NCBI RefSeq assembly: GCF_042682745.1
Contig: NZ_JBHUIO010000008.1
Span: forward strand, 186,001 to 250,000
Origin: Tumebacillus_A lipolyticus
Lineage (GTDB): Bacteria; Bacillota; Bacilli; Tumebacillales; Tumebacillaceae
DNA: 64,000 nt
Direction of reading: 5' to 3'
The notes beneath the pieces were generated by a model. It ran no database searches and was not told where the DNA came from. It was given only the letters and a program-made list of their open reading frames with translations. Below, in pieces: positions 9,164 to 16,787 of this stretch. The position numbers and the translations under genes were made by a program. The stretch's first letter is position 1; each line of letters opens with the position of its first letter.

Positions 9164-9547
9164 TCAGCTGGTCGATGTTCTTCCGCTGTAGGAGTGCTTG
9201 TGCGGCGTTCGCCCGTTGACCGTCGTGACGCCTTGGAAGAGGTGATAATGCCCACCGGTCGGCAGTGGAATGTCCGGGCCGGTGATCCCTCGCAGCGTAT
9301 GCGTATGACCATCGTCAAGCGATGTGATCGTGACATAGCGATGCGTGTGCGGAACTCCGTTTGGCGCCGGATCGGTCGTCCCCGCATATCGATGTTGATG
9401 TCCCACATCATACGAGGTGACGCCAGAAAAATTGTGGACATGAATCTGTCGACCATCCCACATGATCAGAAAAACATCGTGCGCATGCACATCTCCTGCG
9501 CCATCATCCTCCCGATTGTAAACGATTCCGAATGAAACAAGGTCCAT
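9164..9547 (-). CDS. YmaF-family histidine-rich protein
   Basis: A 127-aa protein with repeated His-x-His motifs spaced every 20-25 residues (VHAHD, IHVHNFSG, GHQHRYAG, PHTHRYV, GHTHTLRG, GHYHLFQG, PHKHSYSG). Each is followed by a Phe/Tyr/Leu-x-Gly-x-Thr-like turn, the pattern of Bacillus YmaF. The His clusters suggest metal binding. The function of YmaF is not established as far as I know. The start follows GAGGAGGGTG. A terminator lies between it and the upstream micro-gene, so it has its own promoter. Confidence 0.85.
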   Translation of the reverse strand: MDLVSFGIVYNREDDGAGDVHAHDVFLIMWDGRQIHVHNFSGVTSYDVGHQHRYAGTTDPAPNGVPHTHRYVTITSLDDGHTHTLRGITGPDIPLPTGGHYHLFQGVTTVNGRTPHKHSYSGRTSTS

Positions 9548-9578
9548 CGCTCACCCTCCTCTGCCCTGTCGTGAGAAA

Positions 9579-9609
9579 AAAAACGGTAGTCAACAAGACT
9601 ACCGTTTTT
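9579..9609 (-). terminator. Intrinsic terminator after the YjcZ-like micro-gene
   Basis: AAAAACGGTAGT and ACTACCGTTTTT form a perfect 12-bp stem with a 7-nt loop and a T-run on either strand. It separates the micro-gene at 9658-9780 from ymaF. Confidence 0.85.
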
Positions 9610-9657
9610 ATTTCCTTGCTATGAAGAGCTCTCGCCCTCACGCTACAATTGCTGACA

Positions 9658-9780
9658 CTAGTAGCATTGCATGGTGGTCGTTTGAACAGGATAGCAGTTG
9701 GGGATCAGCAGGAAGAACAAAACGAAGATGATCAGAAATACGACTGCCCAACGGGTGAACGCACCGAAGCAACCGTCCAT
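9658..9780 (-). CDS. YjcZ-like 40-aa hydrophobic sporulation-type protein
   Basis: A short gene encoding a 40-aa protein that begins MDGCFGAFTRWAVVFLIIF and ends in a Thr/Cys tail (TTTMQCY). It has a single membrane segment at about 11-27. A GGGGG site sits 5 nt before the ATG and a terminator follows. It is a clear paralogue of the three tandem genes at 15595-16052, sharing the FTRWAVVFLIIFVLF core. By analogy with YjcZ-type proteins it is probably made during sporulation; that role is inferred. Confidence 0.8.
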   Translation of the reverse strand: MDGCFGAFTRWAVVFLIIFVLFFLLIPNCYPVQTTTMQCY

Positions 9781-10133
9781 TGTTGTACCCCCTTTCACCG
9801 AGTCGTTGAAGTGAATCCTTCAGCAGGAGCAGACAGACTGTACAGCGCTCTTCTAGTAGGAAAGCGGCTGCCTCAGCGAGTGTAAGTTCCAAACGCTTTT
9901 ACGCTCAGAATCACTCCTTGTGAATCACTTTGATGCATCCTATGCTTGTCATCAGAGCTTGGTTCAGCACAAGCTGTAATCAGCAGTAAAAATGAGTATC
10001 AGCCCTCGCTAAAACATGTCCTGTATCCACAGCTGCACAAGCGATGTGTCCTGCGCCAAGAGCTGTAAACAGCTCTGCTTGCGAAGTAGCAAAGCAGACT
10101 TTCCGCATCTCCCTCACATCCGAATGCACAAAA
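9781..10133. other. Intergenic stretch without a supportable gene
   Basis: Open frames here lack ribosome binding sites and recognisable products. There is a short palindrome GAGCTGTAAACAGCTC near 10060-10075. Nothing else stands out. Confidence 0.4.
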
Positions 10134-10161
10134 ATACCCCGGTTCATCCGAACCGGGGTAT
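10134..10161 (-). terminator. Strong hairpin with minus-strand T-run
   Basis: ATACCCCGGTTC and GAACCGGGGTAT form a perfect 12-bp stem with a 4-nt loop. On the minus strand it is followed by TTTTT. It implies a transcript arriving from above 10161, either the ArsR operon or a very short gene. Confidence 0.75.
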
Positions 10162-10172
10162 CGATCATGACG

Positions 10173-10283
10173 TTATTTGTATTCAGCTTCGGGTGTCGCT
10201 GCGACTCCTGCTCCAAATCGCCTGCCGATCAACCTTATTTGCCCTAGCAGACAGCCAACAGAGCAACAGGATGTCCAGATCAC
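10173..10283 (-). CDS. Possible 36-aa peptide just upstream of a terminator
   Basis: A GTG-started frame ends in GAGVAATPEAEYK about 12 bp before the strong hairpin at 10134-10161. It begins with Cys-rich hydrophobic residues and then a basic stretch. No good ribosome binding site is seen. It may simply be 3' untranslated sequence of the ArsR transcript. Confidence 0.15.
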   Translation of the reverse strand: MIWTSCCSVGCLLGQIRLIGRRFGAGVAATPEAEYK

Positions 10284-10345
10284 CTGTAACGTCCGATCTC
10301 AGCGTCCGCCATGCCTGCACGACTCGGCTGAAACTGGAGGAAACT

Positions 10346-10729
10346 TCACCTGTCGCGCTTCGGTTCTTGATCGATCAGCCGAAGCTCCTGACCTGCAGAA
10401 TCTGACCCGTCCTCTTGTTCCACAAAATGCTTGAGCATCGCCAACTTGTTCTCCCAATACTGTTCGAAATAGTTGAGCCACTTTCTCAGTTCGAGAAGTT
10501 TCTCCGGCTGCAGCTGGTAGCGAGTCTCTCTTCCCGCTTTGTGGTGGCGCACAAGACCCGCATCGGTGAGGATGTGCAAATGTTTGCTCACAGCGGTGCG
10601 AGTGATCGGAAAATGCCCGCAGATCTGCGTGACAGACAACTCCTTCTCCCCGAGCATCTTCAGCATCGTCCGCCTGGTCGGATCGGCGATCGCTTGAAAC
10701 ACATCATATTTGGGAGCGGAAGCGTCCAT
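10346..10729 (-). CDS. ArsR-family HTH regulator
   Basis: A 127-aa winged-helix protein. The HTH is clear: IADPTRRTMLKML, then LSVTQICGHFPITRTAVSKHLHIL and a wing LVRHHKAGRETRYQL. There is no metal-binding Cys motif, so it belongs to the ArsR group that travels with SRPBCC (AHSA1) proteins rather than to metal sensors. Its ATG directly abuts the TAA of the SRPBCC gene, so the two are translationally coupled. It probably represses its own operon through the twin palindromes at 11183-11228. Confidence 0.9.
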   Translation of the reverse strand: MDASAPKYDVFQAIADPTRRTMLKMLGEKELSVTQICGHFPITRTAVSKHLHILTDAGLVRHHKAGRETRYQLQPEKLLELRKWLNYFEQYWENKLAMLKHFVEQEDGSDSAGQELRLIDQEPKRDR

Positions 10730-11155
10730 TTACGCCTCGATTTGATTGCGGAGCTTCTCGACCAACTGACCCCACCCTGCGTCCATTCTACCGCGGATCA
10801 CCACATGGCTTTCTCCGAACTCTGTGACCTTGTCCGCATCCCAACCGGAATGAATGAGGGTAAACTCTGTCTTCCCGTCAAGATCTTTCAATTCGAAGCT
10901 GAGCGTCCAATCTTTGCCCCAAGTGAAGCTGAGGCGATGAGGAGGTTCGAGCACCGTCACTTTGCAAGGCGAATCGCCAAAATTGCCGGCGTTGAGCACA
11001 AATTCATAGCCTAGGATCGGTTGAAAATTGTTCGGCATAAACCAAGCGGCAATGCCATCCGAAGTCGCAACCGCTTTCCAAACTTTTTCGATCGGAGCGT
11101 CAAAGACGAGCTGTTTGCGAATATCTGATAATGTCCCTTGTTGGTTCTCTTGCAT
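10730..11155 (-). CDS. SRPBCC (AHSA1/START-like) domain protein
   Basis: A 141-aa protein with one helix-grip fold: IRKQLVFDAPIEKVWKAV at the N-terminus, AAWFMPN, then LSFTWG and a C-terminal amphipathic helix (GWGQLVEKLRNQIEA). Such domains bind hydrophobic ligands; no enzymatic activity is assigned. The ATG at 11155 follows GGGGGAA. It is the first gene of a two-gene operon with the ArsR regulator, a common pairing. Confidence 0.9.
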   Translation of the reverse strand: MQENQQGTLSDIRKQLVFDAPIEKVWKAVATSDGIAAWFMPNNFQPILGYEFVLNAGNFGDSPCKVTVLEPPHRLSFTWGKDWTLSFELKDLDGKTEFTLIHSGWDADKVTEFGESHVVIRGRMDAGWGQLVEKLRNQIEA

Positions 11156-11182
11156 CGATCGTTCCCCCAAAGAATTTTATGT

Positions 11183-11228
11183 GACACCCAAAGGTGTCGC
11201 TTTTGATTATATGACACCTTTGGGTGTC
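11183..11228. promoter_or_regulatory. Twin palindromic operators upstream of the SRPBCC-arsR operon
   Basis: Two 16-bp perfect inverted repeats, GACACCCAAAGGTGTC (11183-11198) and GACACCTTTGGGTGTC (11213-11228). They share GACACC/GGTGTC arms and are 30 bp apart start to start, about three helical turns, so both lie on one DNA face. The spacers CAAA and TTTG are reverse complements, making the whole element symmetric. They lie 28 bp upstream of the SRPBCC start codon. Autoregulation by the encoded ArsR protein is the obvious reading. Confidence 0.8.
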
Positions 11229-11363
11229 ACGTCAACTCGTGCGTGAATCTCCTCATTAGCTGTCCCCCACAGCGGTGGAACTATGCGGGCGATCACATTT
11301 GTAAAAATATGCTGTGTCATTTGAAACGATCATGATAGGATAAATAAGAAGGGAGGGATCGCT

Positions 11364-11654
11364 TTGCTGGCAAACGTCTATTTTTTGGCAATATTGTCCG
11401 GTATGTTCCTGATTCCGATCGTGCTCGCTTGGCTCAAGAGATCCTGGCTTGGAATGCTGATCATCGGGATTGCAATGGCTCCAATCACTAGCTTTTTCGG
11501 TCAATACCCCATCTTTACTTGGGCGCTCTTTCTCCCGCTGATCCCGTTAACGCTGATGATCTTTCTATTGGTGCAAAAGATAAGGAAAAAGCGAGGTACG
11601 ACAGATGACCCCATTCACACAGCGAGCGATCGCAATCATCAAGAGCATCCCTGA
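11364..11654 (+). CDS. Small multi-pass membrane protein
   Basis: A 96-aa protein with three hydrophobic segments at about 3-22, 27-47 and 50-70, then a short basic tail. It starts with TTG preceded by GGGAGG. I do not recognise the family. Its last 50 bp overlap the start of the alkyltransferase-like gene, so the two are probably co-transcribed. Confidence 0.6.
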   Translation: MLANVYFLAILSGMFLIPIVLAWLKRSWLGMLIIGIAMAPITSFFGQYPIFTWALFLPLIPLTLMIFLLVQKIRKKRGTTDDPIHTASDRNHQEHP

Positions 11655-11943
11655 AGGAAAGGTGATGACCTATGGCCAGATCGCCTGCTTGGCAGGTAGC
11701 CCGAGAGGAGCGCGGCAGGTGGTGCGAATCCTCCACTCGATGAGCAAAAAACACAAGCTTCCGTGGTACCGAGTGATCAACGCCAAAGGGAAGATCGCCC
11801 TGACCGAAGATGAGTCTCTCAACGTGCAAAAACTATCCCTTCAGATGGAAGGCGTAGACGTGCAAAAAGGCAACCTGATCGATCTGGAGCGATACCAATA
11901 CCATCCCGATGCGCCCTCTTTGCCTTGTGAACCTCTCTCCTGA
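11605..11943 (+). CDS. Alkyltransferase-like protein (MGMT/ATL family)
   Basis: A 112-aa protein with the O6-alkylguanine-DNA alkyltransferase DNA-binding fold: IPEGKVMTYGQIA (helix-turn-helix), GSPRGARQV with the arginine finger, and PWYRVINAKGKI. In true methyltransferases the last motif is PCHRV with an active-site Cys. Here it is PWYRV, so it cannot accept the alkyl group. ATL proteins instead flag O6-alkylguanine lesions for nucleotide excision repair. The length matches standalone ATLs. Confidence 0.88.
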   Translation: MTPFTQRAIAIIKSIPEGKVMTYGQIACLAGSPRGARQVVRILHSMSKKHKLPWYRVINAKGKIALTEDESLNVQKLSLQMEGVDVQKGNLIDLERYQYHPDAPSLPCEPLS

Positions 11944-11952
11944 CAAAACAAA

Positions 11953-11984
11953 ATGGACAGAGTTGCTTCTCTGTCCATCGTTCT
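11953..11984 (+). terminator. Intrinsic terminator of the ATL operon
   Basis: ATGGACAGAG and CTCTGTCCAT flank a 6-nt loop and are followed by a T-rich stretch, 10 bp beyond the ATL stop. Confidence 0.8.
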
Positions 11985-12012
11985 TTCTTGGTTCGTTTTC
12001 GCTGCGAATCGA

Positions 12013-12870
12013 CTATTTCGGTTTGATCTGATTGATATAATTGATCGTCTCGTATTTGCCAAGCGCTCCATGTCCACCAAGTGCTGGTAGAAAATCAGGA
12101 CCAGGCTGCTTGTCATAGTACAGATCAACAATCACCTTATTTACAACACATCCAGGTTCCATAAACTGCAGCTCCGAAAGGAATGGAAGCAAATGGTTGG
12201 TGACATCAAACTCACAGGCAGCATTCTGTAAGTAATAGATCTTGGGCACGTACTTTATCTGATTGTAAAACTTCATCACATCGATTCGTTCAGGGAATGC
12301 TTGCATGACGTCTTGCACGCTTAAACTAGGGTACGAAATGTTAAATACTTGTTTTACATAATCCTCAATCCATCTAATCAGACAGGTTTGGGGGCAATCT
12401 ACAAGAACTGATGATTCTCTGATAAATCCCCCCAGAATCAATGACATGAACCCTCCGCCAGAAGACCCATACAACAGTACTTGTTTCGGACTCACTCCTA
12501 CTTTTGCAATAAGTTTTGTCAGAATGTCAGCAATGTCTTTTAAATAAAATCTGTCCCAAGTCCCTTGACCCCAAGCAGCCGGTAGATTCGATAAATAAAG
12601 CGTGGGGTCGTTGTAATAAATTGTGGAATCCTCCAAATCATACATCCATGAATGCCTTTGAAAATACGGCAGTCCGATCTGATCAAACATGGCGCCTGCC
12701 CCAAAAATAAGCAGATTAGAGGAATGGTCCTTTTTTCGAATTAAAAATTCGTATTTTACCTCATTCCAATTCACTGTGAGTACGATCGGCTCCCCATTCG
12801 GCAAGGAAATAGTATCCAACTGATCATAATTAATTTGTACTTTTCGGTAGTTCTCAATCATTTTCTCCAC
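12013..12870 (-). CDS. Alpha/beta-hydrolase-like (esterase-like) protein
   Basis: A 285-aa protein with a serine-hydrolase nucleophile elbow LLYGSSGGG (S137) and a C-terminal GGHGALG that could supply the catalytic His. The region between is A+T-richer than its neighbours. It has no signal peptide. Proteins of this kind often accompany glycosyltransferases in surface-glycan loci, and the next gene (divergent) is a glycosyltransferase. The start is either GTG at 12870 (AGGAG upstream) or ATG at 12861. Substrate unknown. Confidence 0.7.
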   Translation of the reverse strand: MEKMIENYRKVQINYDQLDTISLPNGEPIVLTVNWNEVKYEFLIRKKDHSSNLLIFGAGAMFDQIGLPYFQRHSWMYDLEDSTIYYNDPTLYLSNLPAAWGQGTWDRFYLKDIADILTKLIAKVGVSPKQVLLYGSSGGGFMSLILGGFIRESSVLVDCPQTCLIRWIEDYVKQVFNISYPSLSVQDVMQAFPERIDVMKFYNQIKYVPKIYYLQNAACEFDVTNHLLPFLSELQFMEPGCVVNKVIVDLYYDKQPGPDFLPALGGHGALGKYETINYINQIKPK

Positions 12871-13217
12871 CCTCTCTCCTCTAAAAGCATGATGTCGAGG
12901 ACTTATGATCTATATGGTAGTAATTACTCTCTATTTTCCATGAATGACACTCCCCCCTTTCTTCAACCATAGTATGAAAGTAAAACAAGAAATGATTGGA
13001 CAGATCCTCTCGTACAATTCATATTTATTCTTCCATTAAACGCACGAACTTTTCGTTGAATCATAGAATACGTTTCTGTTGCCTTTGAGAAATAAAGTAG
13101 TGATGGTAGACAAATCTCTCCTTTTACGAATGTTCAAACAAGAACTCGTGATCCGCCTATTCCAGAATCGATCCGCATACATATCATGTAGAAAAATGGG
13201 GAAGGGGCTGTTGCGCG
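12871..13217. other. Divergent intergenic region, A+T-rich
   Basis: This 347-bp interval lies between the esterase-like gene (minus) and the glycosyltransferase gene (plus) and must hold both promoters. I see no gene and no unambiguous promoter pair. Confidence 0.4.
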
Positions 13218-14726
13218 TTGAAAATCTTGTTCGTCTGTTACTTCGAGCTTCCGCACTATGGAGGATTGAGCCAATATGTCTACACACTCAAAAAGGAACT
13301 TGAGGATCACGGACATCATGTTGACATCCTGTCTCATCATCAGGGAATGAATAAAATCTATAAATTCAACTTCATCCCCAACGATTTTGGGTGGAACGTA
13401 TCAGGTGCTGAGATCGACAAGACCACGAGTGTTCAGCAGGATCACCTCTCCATCAAGGATGTGATCGACCATCAGGTATTCCGGTACTACGAAAATGAAC
13501 TGTCGCACGTCGATCCTCGAATTCGTTGGCGGGAGATCGAGCGGTATACATTCGAAGTGGCGGCAGCTTTGCTCAACGTGAACGATTACGACTTGATTCA
13601 CACTCACGATGTCCTGTCGACACGCGCCTTGTGGAGAGTAAAGCCCAAAGATACGCCCCTCGTGGCCACGATCCATGGGATTCTCGCGACCGAATATATC
13701 AATTCGGGTGAGATTACAGACAAGGACAGTCTGAATTGGAAATACGCGGTGGCCGAGGAGTACTTTGGGCACATGTCGACCGATGCGACGATCGTCCCGA
13801 CCAACTGGCAAAAAGAGCAACTGAGCACAAACTACGGAGTTCCCGCAGAGAAAATCAACGTCATCCCGTACGGAATGAACCTGGAGCCTTTTCTTCATCA
13901 GCTGAACAGCCTTCCCTACCCGCACTTGAGAGAGGATCAAAAACATCCGATGAAAACGGTGATCGCTTGCCCCGCGCGACTGGTACCGGAGAAAGATCAC
14001 AAAACGCTGATAACCGCCTTAAAACTGCTGAAGGAAAAACGGGACGACTTCGTTTGCTGGTTCATCGGGGATGGCAATCTGCGATTTGAGTTGGAGCTCC
14101 AAGCGAAGCAGATGGGAGTGATCGATCATATCGTATTTTTCGGAGCTCGCTGGGACGTACCCGCGCTGTTAAAGCTTGCGAACATCGTCGTGCTCGCTTC
14201 CATCCAGGATATGCATCCTTACACGCTGATGGAGGCGCAAGTTGCGGGGAAACCTTGCGTCGCCTCCAACGCTGGCGGAATCCCAGAAGTGGTAAAACAT
14301 GATGAGACTGGCCTGATCTTTGAAACGGGAAATAGCGTTCAGTTGGCTGAAAGCATGCTGAAATTGATGAATGATCCAAAGCTCCGTCTCAAACTGGCCG
14401 CAAACGCAGCCAACCGAGGCAAAGTTCGCTATTCGTCCAAAACGCTCTACGATCTGACGATGAACATTTACCAGCAGGTACTCGAAACGAAGAGGTCATC
14501 CGCTCAATCTTTTGAAGAGGAGCCCAACCTGTTCGGCAAATACGGGTTGCTCAAAACGAGAGCCGATCAGGAAGAGGCTGTTTCAAACCTCTTCAAGTTT
14601 AGCGTCGATTATTCGAAATTCGACTTCAAAAAGTGGGTGAATGTTGTCAAATCTGCCCCTGTCGACTACTCGATTCCCGATACATCGTATGTGAAAGTTC
14701 TAGCGGAGCAGAAGGAGCCTTTTTGA
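13218..14726 (+). CDS. Family 4 glycosyltransferase (GT-B)
   Basis: A 502-aa retaining glycosyltransferase. The N-terminal Rossmann domain begins MKILFVCYFELPHYGGLSQYV, with the GG loop that binds the acceptor side. The C-terminal domain has ACPARLVPEKDHKTL, then HPYTLMEAQVAGKPCVAS and NAGGIPEVV, the donor-binding EX7E region. About 90 extra C-terminal residues (about 415-502) fall outside the usual fold. It starts at TTG with GGGG 10 nt upstream. Sugar and acceptor are unknown. It could build a cell-surface or spore-surface glycan together with the neighbouring esterase-like protein. Confidence 0.88.
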   Translation: MKILFVCYFELPHYGGLSQYVYTLKKELEDHGHHVDILSHHQGMNKIYKFNFIPNDFGWNVSGAEIDKTTSVQQDHLSIKDVIDHQVFRYYENELSHVDPRIRWREIERYTFEVAAALLNVNDYDLIHTHDVLSTRALWRVKPKDTPLVATIHGILATEYINSGEITDKDSLNWKYAVAEEYFGHMSTDATIVPTNWQKEQLSTNYGVPAEKINVIPYGMNLEPFLHQLNSLPYPHLREDQKHPMKTVIACPARLVPEKDHKTLITALKLLKEKRDDFVCWFIGDGNLRFELELQAKQMGVIDHIVFFGARWDVPALLKLANIVVLASIQDMHPYTLMEAQVAGKPCVASNAGGIPEVVKHDETGLIFETGNSVQLAESMLKLMNDPKLRLKLAANAANRGKVRYSSKTLYDLTMNIYQQVLETKRSSAQSFEEEPNLFGKYGLLKTRADQEEAVSNLFKFSVDYSKFDFKKWVNVVKSAPVDYSIPDTSYVKVLAEQKEPF

Positions 14727-14769
14727 TCTGCGCTTGAGTCAGCCGATGGGTTGTCTACCCCTCTATCAA

Positions 14770-14818
14770 ATCCCTGCGTTTGTCGGTCGGAGCGGACCGG
14801 AGACGACAGGGATCTTTT
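14770..14818 (+). terminator. Intrinsic terminator of the glycosyltransferase gene
   Basis: ATCCCTG pairs with CAGGGAT around an inner GGTC/GACC stem, followed by CTTTT, about 45 bp beyond the stop. Confidence 0.65.
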
Positions 14819-15193
14819 CGCTTACATAGGGACGCAATTCTGCTGTTTATGGTCGCTTCGTTGGTCAGTGCGATCATCCTGGTGATCATTTTGTCGCGCA
14901 AACTAAAGCGCGAGCAGCTCACCCCATTTGCCCATTTCTTGAATAGGCGATTCACACATTTATCTGCGCACTAGTCGAAAGCCGTTTCTTGTACTACTCC
15001 GCATTCATAACATGCAGTAATCCCCAGACAGGAAGGGCATCTGGCGAGATTGAAGCTGGCTTATGCCGTTACAATCGCTAAACTGCTGTCTTCCTGGCTC
15101 TCGCTGACTTGTACTTCCGGCTACTCACAATCAAGTGTTTTGTTCAAGTGAAGATCACGCTTAGTGGTGACAAGAAAGGGGGTAACGAACAGA
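14819..15193. other. Intergenic region with a hydrophobic ORF fragment
   Basis: A plus-strand frame at about 14820-14974 encodes one membrane segment (LLFMVASLVSAIILVIILS) followed by KLKREQLTPFAHFLNRRF. It lacks a clear start and ribosome binding site. It may be a relic of a small membrane protein gene. Nothing else is recognisable. Confidence 0.3.
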
Positions 15194-15475
15194 ATGGATT
15201 TGAGACAACACGCGATGCGCTACGTGGGTCAACCGATCGTTGCACATCACGTAAACGGAACGATTCATCGTGGCGTCTTACACTCGGTCACGCCAGACGG
15301 AATGTACATTCAGTATGGGCCGCAAAACGTTTCTGCCGATCAAGCGGAAAACGCATTCGCTCACTCCGACTTGCACACAAAAGGAAAGGTCGAAGCAGAA
15401 CCTGTTTTCTTCGGTCTGGCTTTTCTGCCCTGGTTAGCTCTCGGAGGTTTCTGGGGAGGAGGCCTGTGGTGGTAA
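15194..15475 (+). CDS. Small conserved protein with beta-barrel-like start and hydrophobic tail
   Basis: A 93-aa protein. Residues 1-45 (YVGQPIVAHHVNGTIHRGVLHSV) look like an SH3/LSm-type strand set. The C-terminus is very hydrophobic and Trp/Gly-rich (LAFLPWLALGG, ending in GGLWW). Similar small proteins occur in spore formers as probable spore-associated proteins. The ATG at 15194 follows GGGGG. It sits just upstream of three YjcZ-like micro-genes and may share their transcript. Confidence 0.7.
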   Translation: MDLRQHAMRYVGQPIVAHHVNGTIHRGVLHSVTPDGMYIQYGPQNVSADQAENAFAHSDLHTKGKVEAEPVFFGLAFLPWLALGGFWGGGLWW

Positions 15476-15594
15476 CCATGTTGCCTGGTGACAACATAGC
15501 AGTTGTGAATGCAAACGTTCAACCGATCAAGCGGTAACTTGAACTCTGCCGATCTCTCAACTCAAATCACAACCGAATGGAGGAACTTTAGATT

Positions 15595-15723
15595 ATGGAC
15601 GGATATGGCGTATTTGGTGGCTACACTCGTTGGGCGGTTGTCTTCTTGATCATCTTCGTTCTGTTCATCTTGCTCGTACCGATCTGTTATCCGGTGACCA
15701 CGACGACAACTCGCTGCTGCTAA
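15595..15723 (+). CDS. YjcZ-like micro-protein, copy 1
   Basis: A 42-aa protein beginning MDGYGVFGGYTRWAVVF, with one membrane segment and a TTTTTRCC tail. GGAGG lies 11 nt before the ATG. First of three tandem paralogues; also related to the gene at 9658-9780. Confidence 0.8.
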   Translation: MDGYGVFGGYTRWAVVFLIIFVLFILLVPICYPVTTTTTRCC

Positions 15724-15763
15724 CGACCGATCACGTGATGGTAGAAGCGAGGAGGTGAGGCTG

Positions 15764-15886
15764 ATGTATGGAATCTTCGGAGGCTACACCCGTTGGGCAG
15801 TCGTGTTTCTGATCATCTTCGTTCTGTTCTTCCTGCTCGTTCCGATCTGTTATCCGGTGACCACGACGACAACTCGCTGCTGCTAA
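15764..15886 (+). CDS. YjcZ-like micro-protein, copy 2
   Basis: A 40-aa protein beginning MYGIFGGYTRWAVVFLIIF, with the same PVTTTTTRCC tail as copy 1. AGGAGGTGA precedes it. Its upstream spacer is nearly identical to the one before copy 3, which points to recent duplication. Confidence 0.8.
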   Translation: MYGIFGGYTRWAVVFLIIFVLFFLLVPICYPVTTTTTRCC

Positions 15887-15926
15887 CGACCGATCACGTG
15901 ATGGTAGAAGTGAGGAGGTGAGGCTG

Positions 15927-16052
15927 ATGTACGGAATCTTCGGAGGCTACACCCGTTGGGCAGTCGTGTTTCTGATCATCTTCGTTCTGTTCTTCCTGCT
16001 CGTTCCAGGCTACGGTGCAGGCTATGCTGCTGGTGGTGGCTGTGGCTGCTAA
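15927..16052 (+). CDS. YjcZ-like micro-protein, copy 3 with Gly/Cys tail
   Basis: A 41-aa protein. Residues 1-27 are identical to copy 2 but the tail is replaced by GYGAGYAAGGGCGC, closer to classical Gly/Tyr-rich YjcZ proteins. AGGAGGTGA precedes it. The switch exactly after LLVP shows tail exchange between paralogues. Confidence 0.8.
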   Translation: MYGIFGGYTRWAVVFLIIFVLFFLLVPGYGAGYAAGGGCGC

Positions 16053-16064
16053 CTAATTTTTCAC

Positions 16065-16130
16065 AAAAGGCAAGAGTCTGTGCGGGGTTCGCAACTTGCG
16101 AAGAGCCTGCACCGACTCTTGCCTTTTCTT
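16065..16130 (+). terminator. Long-stem terminator after the micro-gene array
   Basis: AAAAGGCAAGAGTC pairs with GACTCTTGCCTTTT around a 35-nt loop that itself contains a short hairpin, followed by T-rich sequence. Confidence 0.8.
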
Positions 16131-16221
16131 TGGTATGATTGGAATGGTCTTCTGCTTTACAGATCAGGAGGTCGTGGGTGACGTCGATCCTCACATTTTC
16201 GTTGCGAAAGGATGGCTTGAG

Positions 16222-16623
16222 ATGTTACATCATCTGGAGATCAACGTTGCAAATTTAGAGGAAGCAGCAAGCTTCTGGGGGTGGTTTTTGCCCGAGCTCG
16301 GGTATGAAGCTTACCAAAGTTGGCCGAGCGGGCGCAGCTGGAAGATGGGGGCGACCTATATCGTCTTTGTACAGACCGAATCGGACCACCTGTTCCCCGT
16401 CTACGACCGCCGCAAGACGGGCCTCAACCATTTAGCTTTTCACGCGGAAGATGCGCAGCAAGTGGACATCATGCGTGCCAAATTGATCGAGCGGGGTGTG
16501 CCCATCCTGAAATACACGCGGGACATGCTTGACGATCCGAACCATGCTGTCATTTTCACGGGGCCAGATGGCGTTTTGATCGAATACCTCGTGGCGAAAG
16601 AACAACAAGAAGCGCACCTGTAA
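16222..16623 (+). CDS. VOC (glyoxalase/dioxygenase) family protein
   Basis: A 133-aa protein with one vicinal-oxygen-chelate module: MLHHLEINVANLEEAASFW (metal ligand His in the first strand), TGLNHLAFHAED (second His) and FTGPDGVLIEYL (Glu ligand). This arrangement supports a divalent-metal enzyme such as a lyase, dioxygenase or resistance protein. The ATG at 16222 has AAAGGATGG upstream. Substrate unknown. Confidence 0.85.
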   Translation: MLHHLEINVANLEEAASFWGWFLPELGYEAYQSWPSGRSWKMGATYIVFVQTESDHLFPVYDRRKTGLNHLAFHAEDAQQVDIMRAKLIERGVPILKYTRDMLDDPNHAVIFTGPDGVLIEYLVAKEQQEAHL

Positions 16624-16665
16624 GATCGACCGCTTCCCTGAGCTTCACATCGATCGACCTTAAAA

Positions 16666-16720
16666 AATCGGCGACCTTGCCCCCCTAGAAAGTCGGGTGG
16701 CGGTCGCCGATTGCAGTTTT
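16666..16720. terminator. Bidirectional terminator between VOC and cupin genes
   Basis: AATCGGCGACC and GGTCGCCGATT form an 11-bp stem around a 25-nt loop, with A/T-rich flanks on both sides, between convergent genes. Confidence 0.75.
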
Positions 16721-16787
16721 CATGCCTTTGCTCGCCACCTCCTCAACGGAGGGCAAACCGCGTCCTGTGAGGCGAGCTAGCTTCGTT

